Positions 1-7,337 of a stretch of DNA of 33,082 nucleotides are shown here, piece by piece. Origin of the DNA: Actinomycetospora chibensis. Its GTDB lineage: Bacteria > Actinomycetota > Actinomycetes > Mycobacteriales > Pseudonocardiaceae. A model generated the notes under the pieces. That model was given only the letters and a program-made list of their open reading frames with translations. It was not told the origin of the DNA and made no database searches. Every line of letters starts with the position of its first letter. The first letter of the stretch is position 1. The translations under genes were made by a program, and so were the position numbers. The stretch spans positions 1 to 33,082 of the forward strand of contig NZ_JAQZAM010000037.1 in NCBI RefSeq assembly GCF_028737215.1, in the 5' to 3' direction.

Positions 1-52
1 ACCCATCAACACCTCCATGATCGAGGTGTTGCGACGACCAGTTGAATCCGCC
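1..52 (-). repeat. Terminus of a second mobile element inserted in orfB
   Basis: From base 52 toward base 1 the sequence no longer matches IS3 OrfB. Bases 25-49 read on the minus strand as a 25-nt motif ending GGTCGTCGCAACACC, which recurs with 22 of 25 identities at 33031-33055 on the plus strand, in the same outward orientation. A 9-bp inverted repeat with a 7-nt loop (CAACACCTC at 7-15, GAGGTGTTG at 23-31) sits just inside. A possible reading frame starts ATGGAGGTGTTG on the minus strand at 18. I read this as one inverted terminal repeat of an element lying outside the window. The family is unproven; IS30-like is a guess. Confidence 0.55.
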
Positions 53-670
53 TTGGCTGCCGTGGTCGGAGTGCACCACGGTGTCCGCCCCATCGAGGCT
101 GTGAGCTGCGGGTTTACGTCGCCAACAGGCCATCTCCAACGCATCGACCACGATGTCCGAGCGCAGGAGATCCGCGATCGACCAGCCCACGACGCGGCGG
201 GAATACACGTCGAGAACGACCGCGCAGTACAGCCAGCCTTCGCCCGTGCGGTGCTGGGGATGTCGCAGCACCACAGCTCGTTCGGGGCCTCGGCGTGGAA
301 GCGCCGCTCGACCAAGTCGGCGTGGGGTTCGGCAGCCGGGTCCCGGCGGGTGACCCCCGCCGCGGCGCCGGCGGTGCACCCCGACGATGCCGTGGGTGCG
401 CATGAGCCGCTCCACGCGCTTGCGGCTCACGACCAGCTGCGGTGCTCCCAGCCGCAGCTCGGCGTGCACTCGCGGGGAGCCGTAGGTGCCGCGGGAGTCG
501 TCATGGATGGCGCGGATGACTTCGACGAGTTCGAGGTTCGCCCGCTCCCGTGGGCTGCTGGGGCGGTCGCGCCAGTCGTAGAAGCCGCTGGTGGACACCT
601 TCAGCACCCGGCAGGCCGTCGCGACGGGAACGCCGTCGGCGGCAAGCTCACGGACTACCGGGTAGATCAT
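1..670 (-). pseudogene. IS3-family transposase OrfB (rve integrase core), frameshifted and interrupted
   Basis: Starting from ATG at 670, the translation gives an HTH_21-type N-terminal region (MIYPVVRELAADGVPVATA, then RGTYGSPRVHAEL and SRKRVERLMRTHGIVGVHRR). The frame changes near 360 and again near 262. The rve core continues as NELWCCDI, GWLYCAVVLDVYSRRVVGW and VVHSDHGSQ, which carry the first two acidic residues of the DDE triad. After the Gln codon at 53-55 the homology stops and unrelated sequence follows, so the catalytic Glu is missing. Two frameshifts plus the interruption make this a dead transposase, unless the indels are sequence errors. Confidence 0.8.
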
Positions 671-954
671 TTTGTGAGGATGTTCTCCCGCGCGAAGTAG
701 GCCGCGGCCCGCTTGAGGATCTCGTTCTCCATCTCGAGGCGGCGCTTGGCGCGGCGCAACTGAGCCAGCTCCCCGCGCTCGTCGCTGCTGACGCCCTCGA
801 TCCGACCGGTGTCGACATCGTCTTGCGCGGCCCAGCGCCGCAGACACGACTCGGAGATCCCTAGCTCGGCCGCGATCTGCGAGACCGGTCTGGCCCGCTC
901 CCGGAACAGCTCAACAGCCCGACGCCGGAACTTCGGCGGGAAAGGTGCAGGCAC
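667..954 (-). CDS. IS3-family transposase OrfA (HTH subunit)
   Basis: A 95-residue protein with the layout of IS3 OrfA. An N-terminal HTH_Tnp_1 helix-turn-helix begins PKFRRRAVELFRE and continues through ISESCLRRW. A C-terminal leucine-zipper-like stretch, LAQLRRAKRRLEMENEILKRA, follows. The start is GTG at 954 with GGGGAGG about eight bases upstream. Its TGA stop overlaps the ATG of orfB (ATGA at 670-667), so OrfB can be made by translational coupling or by frameshifting. OrfA binds the element ends and joins OrfB as the OrfAB transposase. This copy looks intact, but its partner is broken, so it is unlikely to move by itself. Confidence 0.88.
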   Translation of the reverse strand: MPAPFPPKFRRRAVELFRERARPVSQIAAELGISESCLRRWAAQDDVDTGRIEGVSSDERGELAQLRRAKRRLEMENEILKRAAAYFARENILTK

Positions 955-1089
955 GGACAGATCCTCCCCGGCAGCCGGAGCCGCCTCAAGGTCGGTGTCC
1001 GCGAGACCGAGGGAAGGTCAGCACCGCCACCAGCGACGGTGACCCGCGCCAACTTGCGAGCGGAGGCGCCGACCTCCATACGGTCTAGG

Positions 1090-1420
1090 CGGCGGCCAGC
1101 GGGGCTGCGACGAGGCCCGTTCCTCGCGCTCATCCGGCGGGTCCAGGAGACGTTGGGGGTCCCGGGTGCGCCCCTCGAGCTCGCCTTCCCATTCGGCGGT
1201 GCGGCCGACGTGCTCGTCGACCTGGCGCGCCCCGCCGCGCTGCTCGTCGTCGGGCACTGCGGCCACGGCTGTGTGGGGCAGCATGATCGAGTCAGTGGCC
1301 CTCCGCCGTGTCCTCCAAGCGCCCTGCCCGGTCGCCGTGGTGCCCGGGGTCGACGGCGCGGAGCGTCACCCCGGCACCGTCCTGATCACTTCGGCATCTA
1401 CCGCTCACCGCTCGTGGTGA
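1090..1420 (+). pseudogene. Universal stress protein C-terminal fragment, frameshifted
   Basis: The plus strand shows the end of a UspA domain. One frame has ADVLVDLARPAALLVVGHCG, matching the conserved beta strand before the ATP-binding loop. After a one-base shift near 1272 the next frame continues GSMIESVALRRVLQAPCPVA, matching the GS and the APCPV strand, and ends at TGA 1420. No N-terminal half and no start codon are visible. The fragment begins just after the IS3 end at 1020, which suggests that the insertion or a linked deletion removed the rest. It overlaps the end of the convergent USP gene by 23 bases. Confidence 0.5.
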
Positions 1421-2272
1421 GCGCCGGGCCCAGCACGAGGACAGGGCAGGGTGCGGCGAGGAGCAGGGAGAGCGTCGTAGAACCGATGCCCACGAGGTCC
1501 CCTGCAGTGTGGCCTCGGTGCCCGACGACCACGAGGGCGGCGCCGGCGGACCGTTCCAGCAGCAGCCGCGCGGGCCGGTCCTCGGCGACCACGACCTCCA
1601 CCGGCACACCGAAGGACCTTGTCCTTCGGCGTGGCGATGAGCGCCTCGACCGGTGAGGTCTCGATCTCGTCCTGCTCCCGACGCGCGATCCCCTCGGCCC
1701 CGTACCCGACCTCACCGACGGCCCGGACCACCTCGACGGGCTCGCCGAGCTCCTCCGCGACGCGCAGGGCCCGGAGCAGCACCTGCAAGGCGCCGGGCGC
1801 GTCATCGACCCCGACGACGACCGCACGCGGCGACGTGCCGGCGGGCGAGGACGCGCGGTTCTCGGCGACCACCAGCACCGGGCACGGCGCGATCGCGATG
1901 AGCTCCTCCGTGGTGCGGCCCGCCTCGCTGGCCAGACGGCGGTGCCGGTCTCCGAGGACGAGCACCGTCTCCGGCCCGCAGGCCGCGGCCAGCGCGGTCG
2001 CCGGATCCTCCTCGGTGCAGGTGCGGCGCACCCCGAGGTCGGGTGCGGTGCGCTGCAGGTAGCTCTCGGCGCGCTCGCCGGCATCGTCGTCCCCGGTCGG
2101 TTCCGCGAAGTCCGGGTCGTGCGCGTGGACCACCCGCACCGTGTGGTCCCGGCGGCGAGCCTCGGGCCACCGCCCGGTCGAGGACGTGTGTCCGGAGCAG
2201 CCCGTCGCCCACCCCGACGACCACCGCCGGGGCGCGCCGCGGCACCCGCGCGCCCATCGAGGTCACGGTCAC
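1398..2272 (-). pseudogene. Tandem universal stress protein with two frameshifts
   Basis: The gene begins at GTG 2272, overlapping the stop of the upstream USP as GTGA, so it is the second gene of that operon. The first residues, APAVVVGVGDGLL, are in one frame. Near 2150 the reading moves to a second frame, which carries the rest of domain 1 (VRVVHAHDPDFAEP, VLVLGDRHRRLA, IAPCPVLVVAE) and the start of domain 2 (RAVVVGVDDAPGALQVLLRA). Near 1615 it returns to the first frame for VPVEVVVAEDRPARLL, ALVVVGHRGHTAGDL, GIGST and APCPVLVLGP. The second shift lies in a perfect 9-bp hairpin (1609-1629). The domain 2 ATP loop is intact as G-X2-G-X9-G-S. This is either a recent pseudogene or an intact gene with indel errors. 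Confidence 0.7.
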
Positions 2273-3168
2273 GAGGCCTCCCCGGCCTCGGAGCGCTCGG
2301 CGTGCTGCGACTGCTCGGGGTGCGCCCAGGACACCGCCGCCTGCGGGGACAGGACCGCCACCGGGCAGGAGGCGGCGTGGACGACGCGCTGGCTCGTGGA
2401 ACCCAGCAGCACGCCGCTGACTGCCCCGCGGCCACGCGAGCCCACCACGAGCAGGGCCGCGCCGTCGCGGGCCTCGGCGAGGAGCTTCTCGGCGACCTGG
2501 CCCCGGCGCACCACCTCGCGGAGGGGCACGTCGGGGTGGGCGCCAGCGGTGCCCGCCACGCCCTCGGCCAGGTGGCGACGGACGTCCTCGTCGGTCTCCC
2601 CGCCCGACCGCGCGGCGACCGTCACGGCGGTGAGCGACGAGCCGGTCCGCTGGGCAACGTCGGCGCCGAACGCGACCGCGCCCTCCGCCTCGGTGGAGCC
2701 GTCAACGCCGACGATCACAGCCGCCTCGTCGACGCCCGGCTCCCAGCGCGCCGGGACCACCACGACGGGGCAGGCGGCGTGGCCCATTGCGCGGGCGACG
2801 GTGCGGCCGACACCGGCGTCGGCGACGCCACCGGACGGGCGGGCCCCGAGGACGAGCAGGCGCGCCTGCGCGGCCGTCGCGACGAGGGCCGGTCCGACCA
2901 CGCCGTCGACCACCGCCAGGCGCACCGGGAGGTCGGGCGCCACCGCGTGCGCGGCGTGCCGGGCCTGCTCGAGCAGCGCGTGAGCGCGCCCGGACGGGCT
3001 GCGCATCTCGTCGTGCGACCGCTCCGAAGGAGGCAGCACCTGGACGAGGTCGAGCGGCACCTGACGTCGCGCGGCCTCCCTCGCCGCCCAAGCGACCGCG
3101 CCGTGGGTCGCGGGACTGCCGTCGACGCCGACGACGACGCCGGCCGGTGGCTGCGAGTGGTCGACCAT
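2269..3168 (-). CDS. Tandem-domain universal stress protein (UspA family)
   Basis: A 299-residue protein made of two UspA domains, the usual actinobacterial size. Domain 1 starts VVVGVDGSPATHGAVAWA and ends CPVVVVPAR near residue 145. Domain 2 starts AVIVGVDGSTEAEGAVAFG and holds an intact ATP-binding loop, GSRGRGAVSGVLLGST (G-X2-G-X9-G-S). Domain 1 has a degenerate loop (GARPSGGVADAG). The ATG at 3168 follows AGGAGG with a good spacer. The stop overlaps the next gene as GTGA. USPs of this type are cytoplasmic ATP-binding proteins linked to hypoxia, starvation and persistence in mycobacteria. The specific role here is unknown. Confidence 0.9.
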   Translation of the reverse strand: MVDHSQPPAGVVVGVDGSPATHGAVAWAAREAARRQVPLDLVQVLPPSERSHDEMRSPSGRAHALLEQARHAAHAVAPDLPVRLAVVDGVVGPALVATAAQARLLVLGARPSGGVADAGVGRTVARAMGHAACPVVVVPARWEPGVDEAAVIVGVDGSTEAEGAVAFGADVAQRTGSSLTAVTVAARSGGETDEDVRRHLAEGVAGTAGAHPDVPLREVVRRGQVAEKLLAEARDGAALLVVGSRGRGAVSGVLLGSTSQRVVHAASCPVAVLSPQAAVSWAHPEQSQHAERSEAGEAS

Positions 3169-3660
3169 GGGGTCCCTCCTCGAACGTGTCGGTGCCACGC
3201 TCCCGTCCTTCGTCACGGGCGACAGAGACCGAAGGCATCCCGGGCCGGGACCTCCGGCCGAACAGGACCGCCCGGGCGCCGGCGCCCGCCAACCGGGGCC
3301 CTCGTCCCCACCGATGCTGACCAGCGGCACCGTCCCCGCCGCCGACCAGGTCCGGGCGCCGATCCGGACGGCACCGGCGGCCGCCCGCGGCGAAGGTCGC
3401 GCGCATCCCGACCGAGGTCGACACGGACCTCACGCCGCGGCGAGCGGCGCCTCGTCGGAGGGAACCCGCCCGGAGGTCCGGGCACGGAGGGCGTCCCGGG
3501 CAGAACGTGGGGGCCGGAGTGCCGTCAGGCGGCGATCGAGGGCGTCGAGCGCCCGATGACGAGCATCCGGCGTGAGTGGTGGTCACGGAGCGGCCACCCG
3601 GCCGGGAGGTTCCCCACTCCCCCCAGGCGGTGTGGCGGACCTCTGCGCAGACCGATTCCG
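3169..3660. other. Gene-free spacer upstream of the USP operon
   Basis: About 490 bases with no reading frame that I can link to a protein family on either strand. It must hold the promoter of the leftward USP pair. The only motif noted is GGGACCTCCGGCCG at 3247-3260, which has the GGGAC-N4-GNCC spacing of a DosR/DevR box but matches it weakly and could be chance in such GC-rich DNA. Confidence 0.4.
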
Positions 3661-4575
3661 TCAGTGCGGCGGTGAGGGCACTACCAGGACGGGTCGGTGC
3701 GCGTGGTGCAGCACCGCGCGGGCGACGCTGCCGAGCAGCGCTTCGCGGATCATCGACCGCCCGCGGGAGCCGACCACGACGACACCGGCGCCCCGTGCCG
3801 CGGCCTTCTCGGCTAGGGCGTCGGCGACGGCGCGCGGGCCGAAGGCGTCGGCTTGCAGGGTGACCGTCCCGGACGGCGATCCGTCCTGCTTGGACCGATC
3901 CGACGCGACTGGAGCGGCGCCCGCGCCCCGGACTCCGAGCGAGCGCAGGTCGAGAGGGGACTCCACCCGGGCGATCACGTGGCTCCGCCCGGGGAGCAGT
4001 TCGGTGGCGGTGTGCCGGGCCCGCTCCGCACCGTCCGACCCGTCGTGCGCGATGAGCACCGGGCCGAACACCGTGGCCGCGCGTTCCTCGGCCAGCAGCG
4101 GGGGCACGACCAGCACCGGCACCGGGCTGCGGTTCACCGTGAGGTCCGAGACGCTCCCGAGCAGCCCCCGGACCCCGCCGAGGCCACGCGACCCTACCAC
4201 CACGACCGCGGTCCCGTCCTGCGCGGCCAGACGAGCGAGCTCGTGACCCTCGCCGCCGTAGACCCCCCGCACCAGCGGTTCTGCCGTCCAGCCCGCGGCC
4301 TGGGCGAGCGCGACCCCGGATGCCGCGACGCCCTTCGCCGCCGCGGCGGCCTCCCTCTCGACCAGCGTGTCGAGGTGCTCAGCGGTCCAGGCGCGGTGCG
4401 CGAGCCGGCGGTGCAGGGCGGATCCTCCGTCCGGCGGGCTCCAGAGGTGGGCCACCTGCGCGTGGCGATCAGGCATGAGGTTGGCGGCGAGGGCGATCGC
4501 CGTGGCCGCGCCGTGGGACCCGTCGTAGCCGACGAGCAGGGGGCCATCGCGGTCCCCGGCAGGCATGCCCGTCAC
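3661..4575 (-). CDS. Tandem-domain universal stress protein (UspA family)
   Basis: A 304-residue protein with two UspA domains. Domain 1 begins PLLVGYDGSHGAATAIALA and has the loop VVVVGSRGLGGVRGLLGSVS, one residue shorter than usual between the glycines. Domain 2 begins PVLIAHDGSDGAERARHTA and has VVVVGSRGRSMIREALLGSV (G-X2-G-X9-G-S) followed by HRPVLVVP. Both domains therefore look able to bind nucleotide. The start is GTG at 4575, overlapping the stop of the upstream membrane protein gene as GTGA; an in-frame ATG at 4566 is an alternative. It is the second gene of a two-gene operon, which suggests that the stress protein works with that membrane protein. Confidence 0.9.
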   Translation of the reverse strand: MTGMPAGDRDGPLLVGYDGSHGAATAIALAANLMPDRHAQVAHLWSPPDGGSALHRRLAHRAWTAEHLDTLVEREAAAAAKGVAASGVALAQAAGWTAEPLVRGVYGGEGHELARLAAQDGTAVVVVGSRGLGGVRGLLGSVSDLTVNRSPVPVLVVPPLLAEERAATVFGPVLIAHDGSDGAERARHTATELLPGRSHVIARVESPLDLRSLGVRGAGAAPVASDRSKQDGSPSGTVTLQADAFGPRAVADALAEKAAARGAGVVVVGSRGRSMIREALLGSVARAVLHHAHRPVLVVPSPPH

Positions 4576-5105
4576 GATGCCCGCCCCGCGGGCTCCCGCG
4601 CCTCCCCGCGCTCACCGCTGGTGGCCGGGTCGGCTGAGTAGGCGGTGTCGCTGGGCGCGGTGACGAAGTCGGCGCTGCTGAGGAGCACGGCCTCGACGAA
4701 GCCGGCGAGGGCGATGACCGCCGGCAGGAAGATGCCGGCGACGTTGACGTCCCACACACCGTCGGGGTAGTAGGCACCGCCGGCGAGGAACATCACCGTC
4801 GCCACCACCGCGGAGATGCTGGCGGCCCGGCGCAGCGCGACCGGGTGGCGCAGGGTCGCGAGGATCAGCACCCCGAGGCCGGCAACGACCGCGAAGTGGG
4901 GCAGCCCCATCCGGAACCCGGCCACCATGACCGTCGCGGTGTCCGCGCCCAGCGCGGCGGCGACGCCGGCACCACCCAGACCCAGCGCGAGCACGCCTTC
5001 TACAGCCATGACCGTGCGGGTCCGACGGGTGAACCGTCGCGCCTCCTGGTCGATGTGCTCGGTGGCGATCGCCCGCACGTCGCGTCCTGCCGCCGTCGTC
5101 GTCAT
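4572..5105 (-). CDS. Small membrane protein, multi-TM, unknown function
   Basis: A 177-residue protein not assigned to a named family. The N-terminal 35 residues are hydrophilic and basic. About four hydrophobic segments follow: VMAVEGVLALGLGGAGVAAA, FAVVAGLGVLILATL, ISAVVATVMFLAGGAYY and AGIFLPAVIALAGFVEAVLL. The tail is acidic and probably cytoplasmic. ATG at 5105 is preceded by GGAGG with a spacer of about eight. It is the first gene of an operon with the downstream USP (GTGA overlap) and is divergent from the PucR-type regulator. The arrangement suggests, but does not prove, that this regulator controls the operon. Confidence 0.75.
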   Translation of the reverse strand: MTTTAAGRDVRAIATEHIDQEARRFTRRTRTVMAVEGVLALGLGGAGVAAALGADTATVMVAGFRMGLPHFAVVAGLGVLILATLRHPVALRRAASISAVVATVMFLAGGAYYPDGVWDVNVAGIFLPAVIALAGFVEAVLLSSADFVTAPSDTAYSADPATSGERGEAREPAGRAS

Positions 5106-5228
5106 CTCCGCGCCTCCGTTCCTGAGTAGAACTTTCAACAACCATGATGCGATGGTTCGAGTGCCAAGTGGTTGTATGGTCGTCCAACCTCGCGGCTCGA
5201 CTTTGTGACCCCTGAACGAGGAAGCGGC
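5106..5228. promoter_or_regulatory. Divergent promoter region with dyads, membrane protein/USP versus PucR
   Basis: This 123-base space separates two divergent genes and is clearly less GC-rich than its surroundings. It holds AACCAT-N6-ATGGTT (near 5140-5157) and GGTTG-N10-CAACC (near 5170-5190). CAACAACCATG at 5136-5146 is matched by the complement of 16208-16219 upstream of the second, decayed PucR gene. GAGGAAG at about 5218-5224 is the ribosome binding site of the PucR gene. The dyads are good candidates for PucR autoregulation, but this is inference. Confidence 0.5.
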
Positions 5229-6776
5229 ATGATCACGCTGGATCGGTTGGTGAACGTCCTGGCCGGCAGCGGGACGCGTCTTGTCGCCGGCGTCCACGCC
5301 CGCGAGGCGATGCTGCGGAGCGTGGTCGTGCACGACGCGACGGACCGCCGCCCGACCACCGGCGACGTCTTCCTGGCGGTCGGGGTCGAGGCGTCGGCCG
5401 AGGCCGTCCGGCTGGCGGCGCAGGCGCGGGCGCGCGTGGTGCTGGTGCGGGCGCCGGCGCCGCTCGAACCGGCGGTGGCGTCGGCGGCCGCGGACGCGGG
5501 GGTCGCCGTGGTGCTGGTCGATCCCGACGTGTCCTGGAGCCACCTGACCGGGTTGGCCTACGGACTGGTCCTCGAGGGCCGGGAGACCGAGTCGGGCCGG
5601 GGCCCGACGGACCTGTTCGCGCTCGCGGACACCCTCGCCGCCGCCCTCGGGGGATTCTCGGTGGTGATCGAGGACCAGCTCTCCCGGGTGCTGGCCTACT
5701 CCAGCTCCGACGAGGTCGTGGACGCAGTGCGCTCGCAGACCATCCTCGGGCGGCGGATGCCCGACCCGGTGCGGGAGGTGTTCGCCGAGCGCGGGGTGTT
5801 CGGGCATCTCGCCGGCTCCGACGAGCCGCTGTTCGTCGAGCCCTCCCCCGACCACGGGTTCGGCGGGCGCATGGTGGTCGCCGTCCGGGCCGGCCGGGAG
5901 CTCCTCGGGTCGCTCTGGGTCGAGACCGGCACGCGTTTCGACGACCTGCGCCGGGGCGTCCTCGCCGACGGCGCCCGGACCGCGGCGCTGCACCTGCTGC
6001 GCTCGCGGGCCAGCGCCGACCTCGAACGCCAGGTGGAGTCCGACCTGGTGACCCGGCTGCTCGAGGGCACCGGCGACCCCCAAGCCATGATCAGCCAACT
6101 CGGCCTGCCCGCCAAGGGACTGCGCGTCGTGGCCCTGCAGGCCCACGCCGAGGACGAGCAGCACGCCGGGGCCCTGCTCACCTTCGACCACGTCACCACG
6201 GGCTTCGGGTGGTCCCGCCCCGGGCGCAGCGCGCTGTTCGCGAACACGGTCTACACCCTGCTGCCCGCGCCGGACGACGCCGTCGACCGCGCGCGCCGCT
6301 GGGTGGGATCGGTGCGCGCTGGCCTCCCGCCCCACGTCGGCCTCGTGGCCGGCATCGGCGGCGTCGCCGACGCACCGTCCTTGCCGGCCAGCCGCCGCGA
6401 GGCCGACGAGTGCCTCGCCCTGCACGCCGCCAGGCCCGAGCTCCCGCCGGTCGCCTACGACGAGTCGTGGGACCGGATCGTGCTGCGCCGGCTGCGTGCG
6501 GTCACCGCGGCCGGGCGTGTGCCGGACCGAGGTCCCGTCGTCGATCTCCGACGACACGACCACCACCACGGCACCCACTACGTGCCGACCCTGCGGGCCT
6601 GGCTCGCCGCGCACGGCGACATCGCCGGTACCGCCGCCGCCCTCGATGTGCACCCGAACACCGTGCGTTACCGGCTCCGCCGCATGGACTCGATCACCCA
6701 CCTCGCCACGGATCACCCCGACCAACGCCTCGCCATGATCGTCGCGCTCGCGGCGATGGACGACGACGTCGACTGA
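5229..6776 (+). CDS. PucR-family transcriptional regulator
   Basis: A 515-residue regulator. The N-terminal region (ITLDRLVNVLAGSGTRLVAG, then GDVFLAVGVEA) fits a PucR-type ligand-sensing domain. A central GAF-like part follows (VVIEDQLSRVLAYSSSDEVV and GRMVVAVRAGRELLGSLWVE). The C-terminus has the PucR helix-turn-helix, YVPTLRAWLAAHGDIAGTAA then VHPNTVRYRLRRM. The ATG at 5229 is chosen over upstream codons because GAGGAAG precedes it and the paralogue at 16326 starts with the same MITL. PucR proteins often control purine, amino acid or aromatic catabolism, or stress genes. The divergent membrane protein/USP operon is the likely target. The gene ends 5 bases from the convergent DUF3040 gene. 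Confidence 0.85.
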   Translation: MITLDRLVNVLAGSGTRLVAGVHAREAMLRSVVVHDATDRRPTTGDVFLAVGVEASAEAVRLAAQARARVVLVRAPAPLEPAVASAAADAGVAVVLVDPDVSWSHLTGLAYGLVLEGRETESGRGPTDLFALADTLAAALGGFSVVIEDQLSRVLAYSSSDEVVDAVRSQTILGRRMPDPVREVFAERGVFGHLAGSDEPLFVEPSPDHGFGGRMVVAVRAGRELLGSLWVETGTRFDDLRRGVLADGARTAALHLLRSRASADLERQVESDLVTRLLEGTGDPQAMISQLGLPAKGLRVVALQAHAEDEQHAGALLTFDHVTTGFGWSRPGRSALFANTVYTLLPAPDDAVDRARRWVGSVRAGLPPHVGLVAGIGGVADAPSLPASRREADECLALHAARPELPPVAYDESWDRIVLRRLRAVTAAGRVPDRGPVVDLRRHDHHHGTHYVPTLRAWLAAHGDIAGTAAALDVHPNTVRYRLRRMDSITHLATDHPDQRLAMIVALAAMDDDVD

Positions 6777-6781
6777 TCTCG

Positions 6782-7126
6782 TCAGGCCGGCGCGCGGCCG
6801 GAGGCGGTGTCACCCGGGTCCCGACTCGTCGCGGTCCCCGTGGCGGGGTCCGTCCGGGCCGGACGACGCAGCCGTCGGATCAGCCAGACGGACAGCCCGG
6901 CCAGCGCCGCGAAGAACATCGCGGGCCCGGCCGCGTCGGCCACGACCATGAGCACGGACATGGCCGTCCAGACCATCACCGCCACCACGTGGAAGCCCAT
7001 CTCGTGGGCCCGCTGGCGCGCCACTCGCTGCGCGGTGGCGTCGAAGGCCCTGACCCACGAGGGGTCGTCGGCCACCAGCCGGTGTTCGATGTCGAGCAGC
7101 GCTGTGCGCTCCTGGTCATTGAGCAT
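6782..7126 (-). CDS. DUF3040 membrane protein
   Basis: A 114-residue protein whose N-terminus, MLNDQERTALLDIEHRLVAD then DPSWVRAF, is typical of DUF3040, an actinobacterial family of unknown function. Two hydrophobic segments follow: VVAVMVWTAMSVLMVVADA and PAMFFAALAGLSVWLI. An Arg-rich and then polar tail probably faces the cytoplasm. The start is ATG at 7126 with GAGGAGG at a suitable distance. It is divergent from the degenerate USP gene and convergent with the PucR gene. Confidence 0.82.
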   Translation of the reverse strand: MLNDQERTALLDIEHRLVADDPSWVRAFDATAQRVARQRAHEMGFHVVAVMVWTAMSVLMVVADAAGPAMFFAALAGLSVWLIRRLRRPARTDPATGTATSRDPGDTASGRAPA

Positions 7127-7248
7127 CGTTCGACCTCCTCGTACTGGTCACGGCTCGTCTCCGCCGGGCGCCGACGGACGGTGTCGTGACCACCCTGGCG
7201 CGGGCCACCGACGTCCGCGCTGTTCCGGACGACAGATCCTCGACGGAG

Positions 7249-7269
7249 CGTTGTCGGCGGAGGACAACG
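7249..7269. promoter_or_regulatory. Perfect 7-bp dyad upstream of USP
   Basis: CGTTGTC (7249-7255), a 7-base spacer, then GACAACG (7263-7269) form a perfect inverted repeat in the 211-base space between the divergent DUF3040 and USP genes. No T-run follows, so it is more like an operator than a terminator. A similar dyad, TTGTCG-N5-CGACAA, occurs at 17910-17926. Confidence 0.4.
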
Positions 7270-7337
7270 CCACCCCTCGCCATCCTGACGATGCTCGGCC
7301 ACGGGGCTAGACCGGCCAGGCAGGGAGGAGGAGCGGG

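Larger units (their letters stand above)
1..1020 (-). mobile_element. IS3-family insertion sequence, truncated at the left window edge
   Basis: The element has orfA and orfB in the usual overlapping IS3 arrangement, reading leftward. The outer end is placed at 1020: on the minus strand the sequence starts TGACCTTCCC there, 66 bases upstream of orfA, which fits an IS3-type terminal repeat beginning with TG. The other end is not visible, because orfB is interrupted near base 53 by the terminus of another element and the window then ends. A USP fragment lies immediately beyond 1020 on the other strand. The family assignment is firm; the exact boundary is an inference from the repeat-like start. 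Confidence 0.75.

Noticed and set aside
3247..3260. GGGACCTCCGGCCG as a DosR box upstream of the USP pair
   Set aside because: Flanks do not fit the consensus and such GC-rich strings are common here; it is too weak to call.
5106..6725. Apparent long N-terminal extension of the small membrane protein across the PucR gene
   Set aside because: The extension is antisense to PucR and lacks a start site; ATG at 5105 with GGAGG gives a normal protein.
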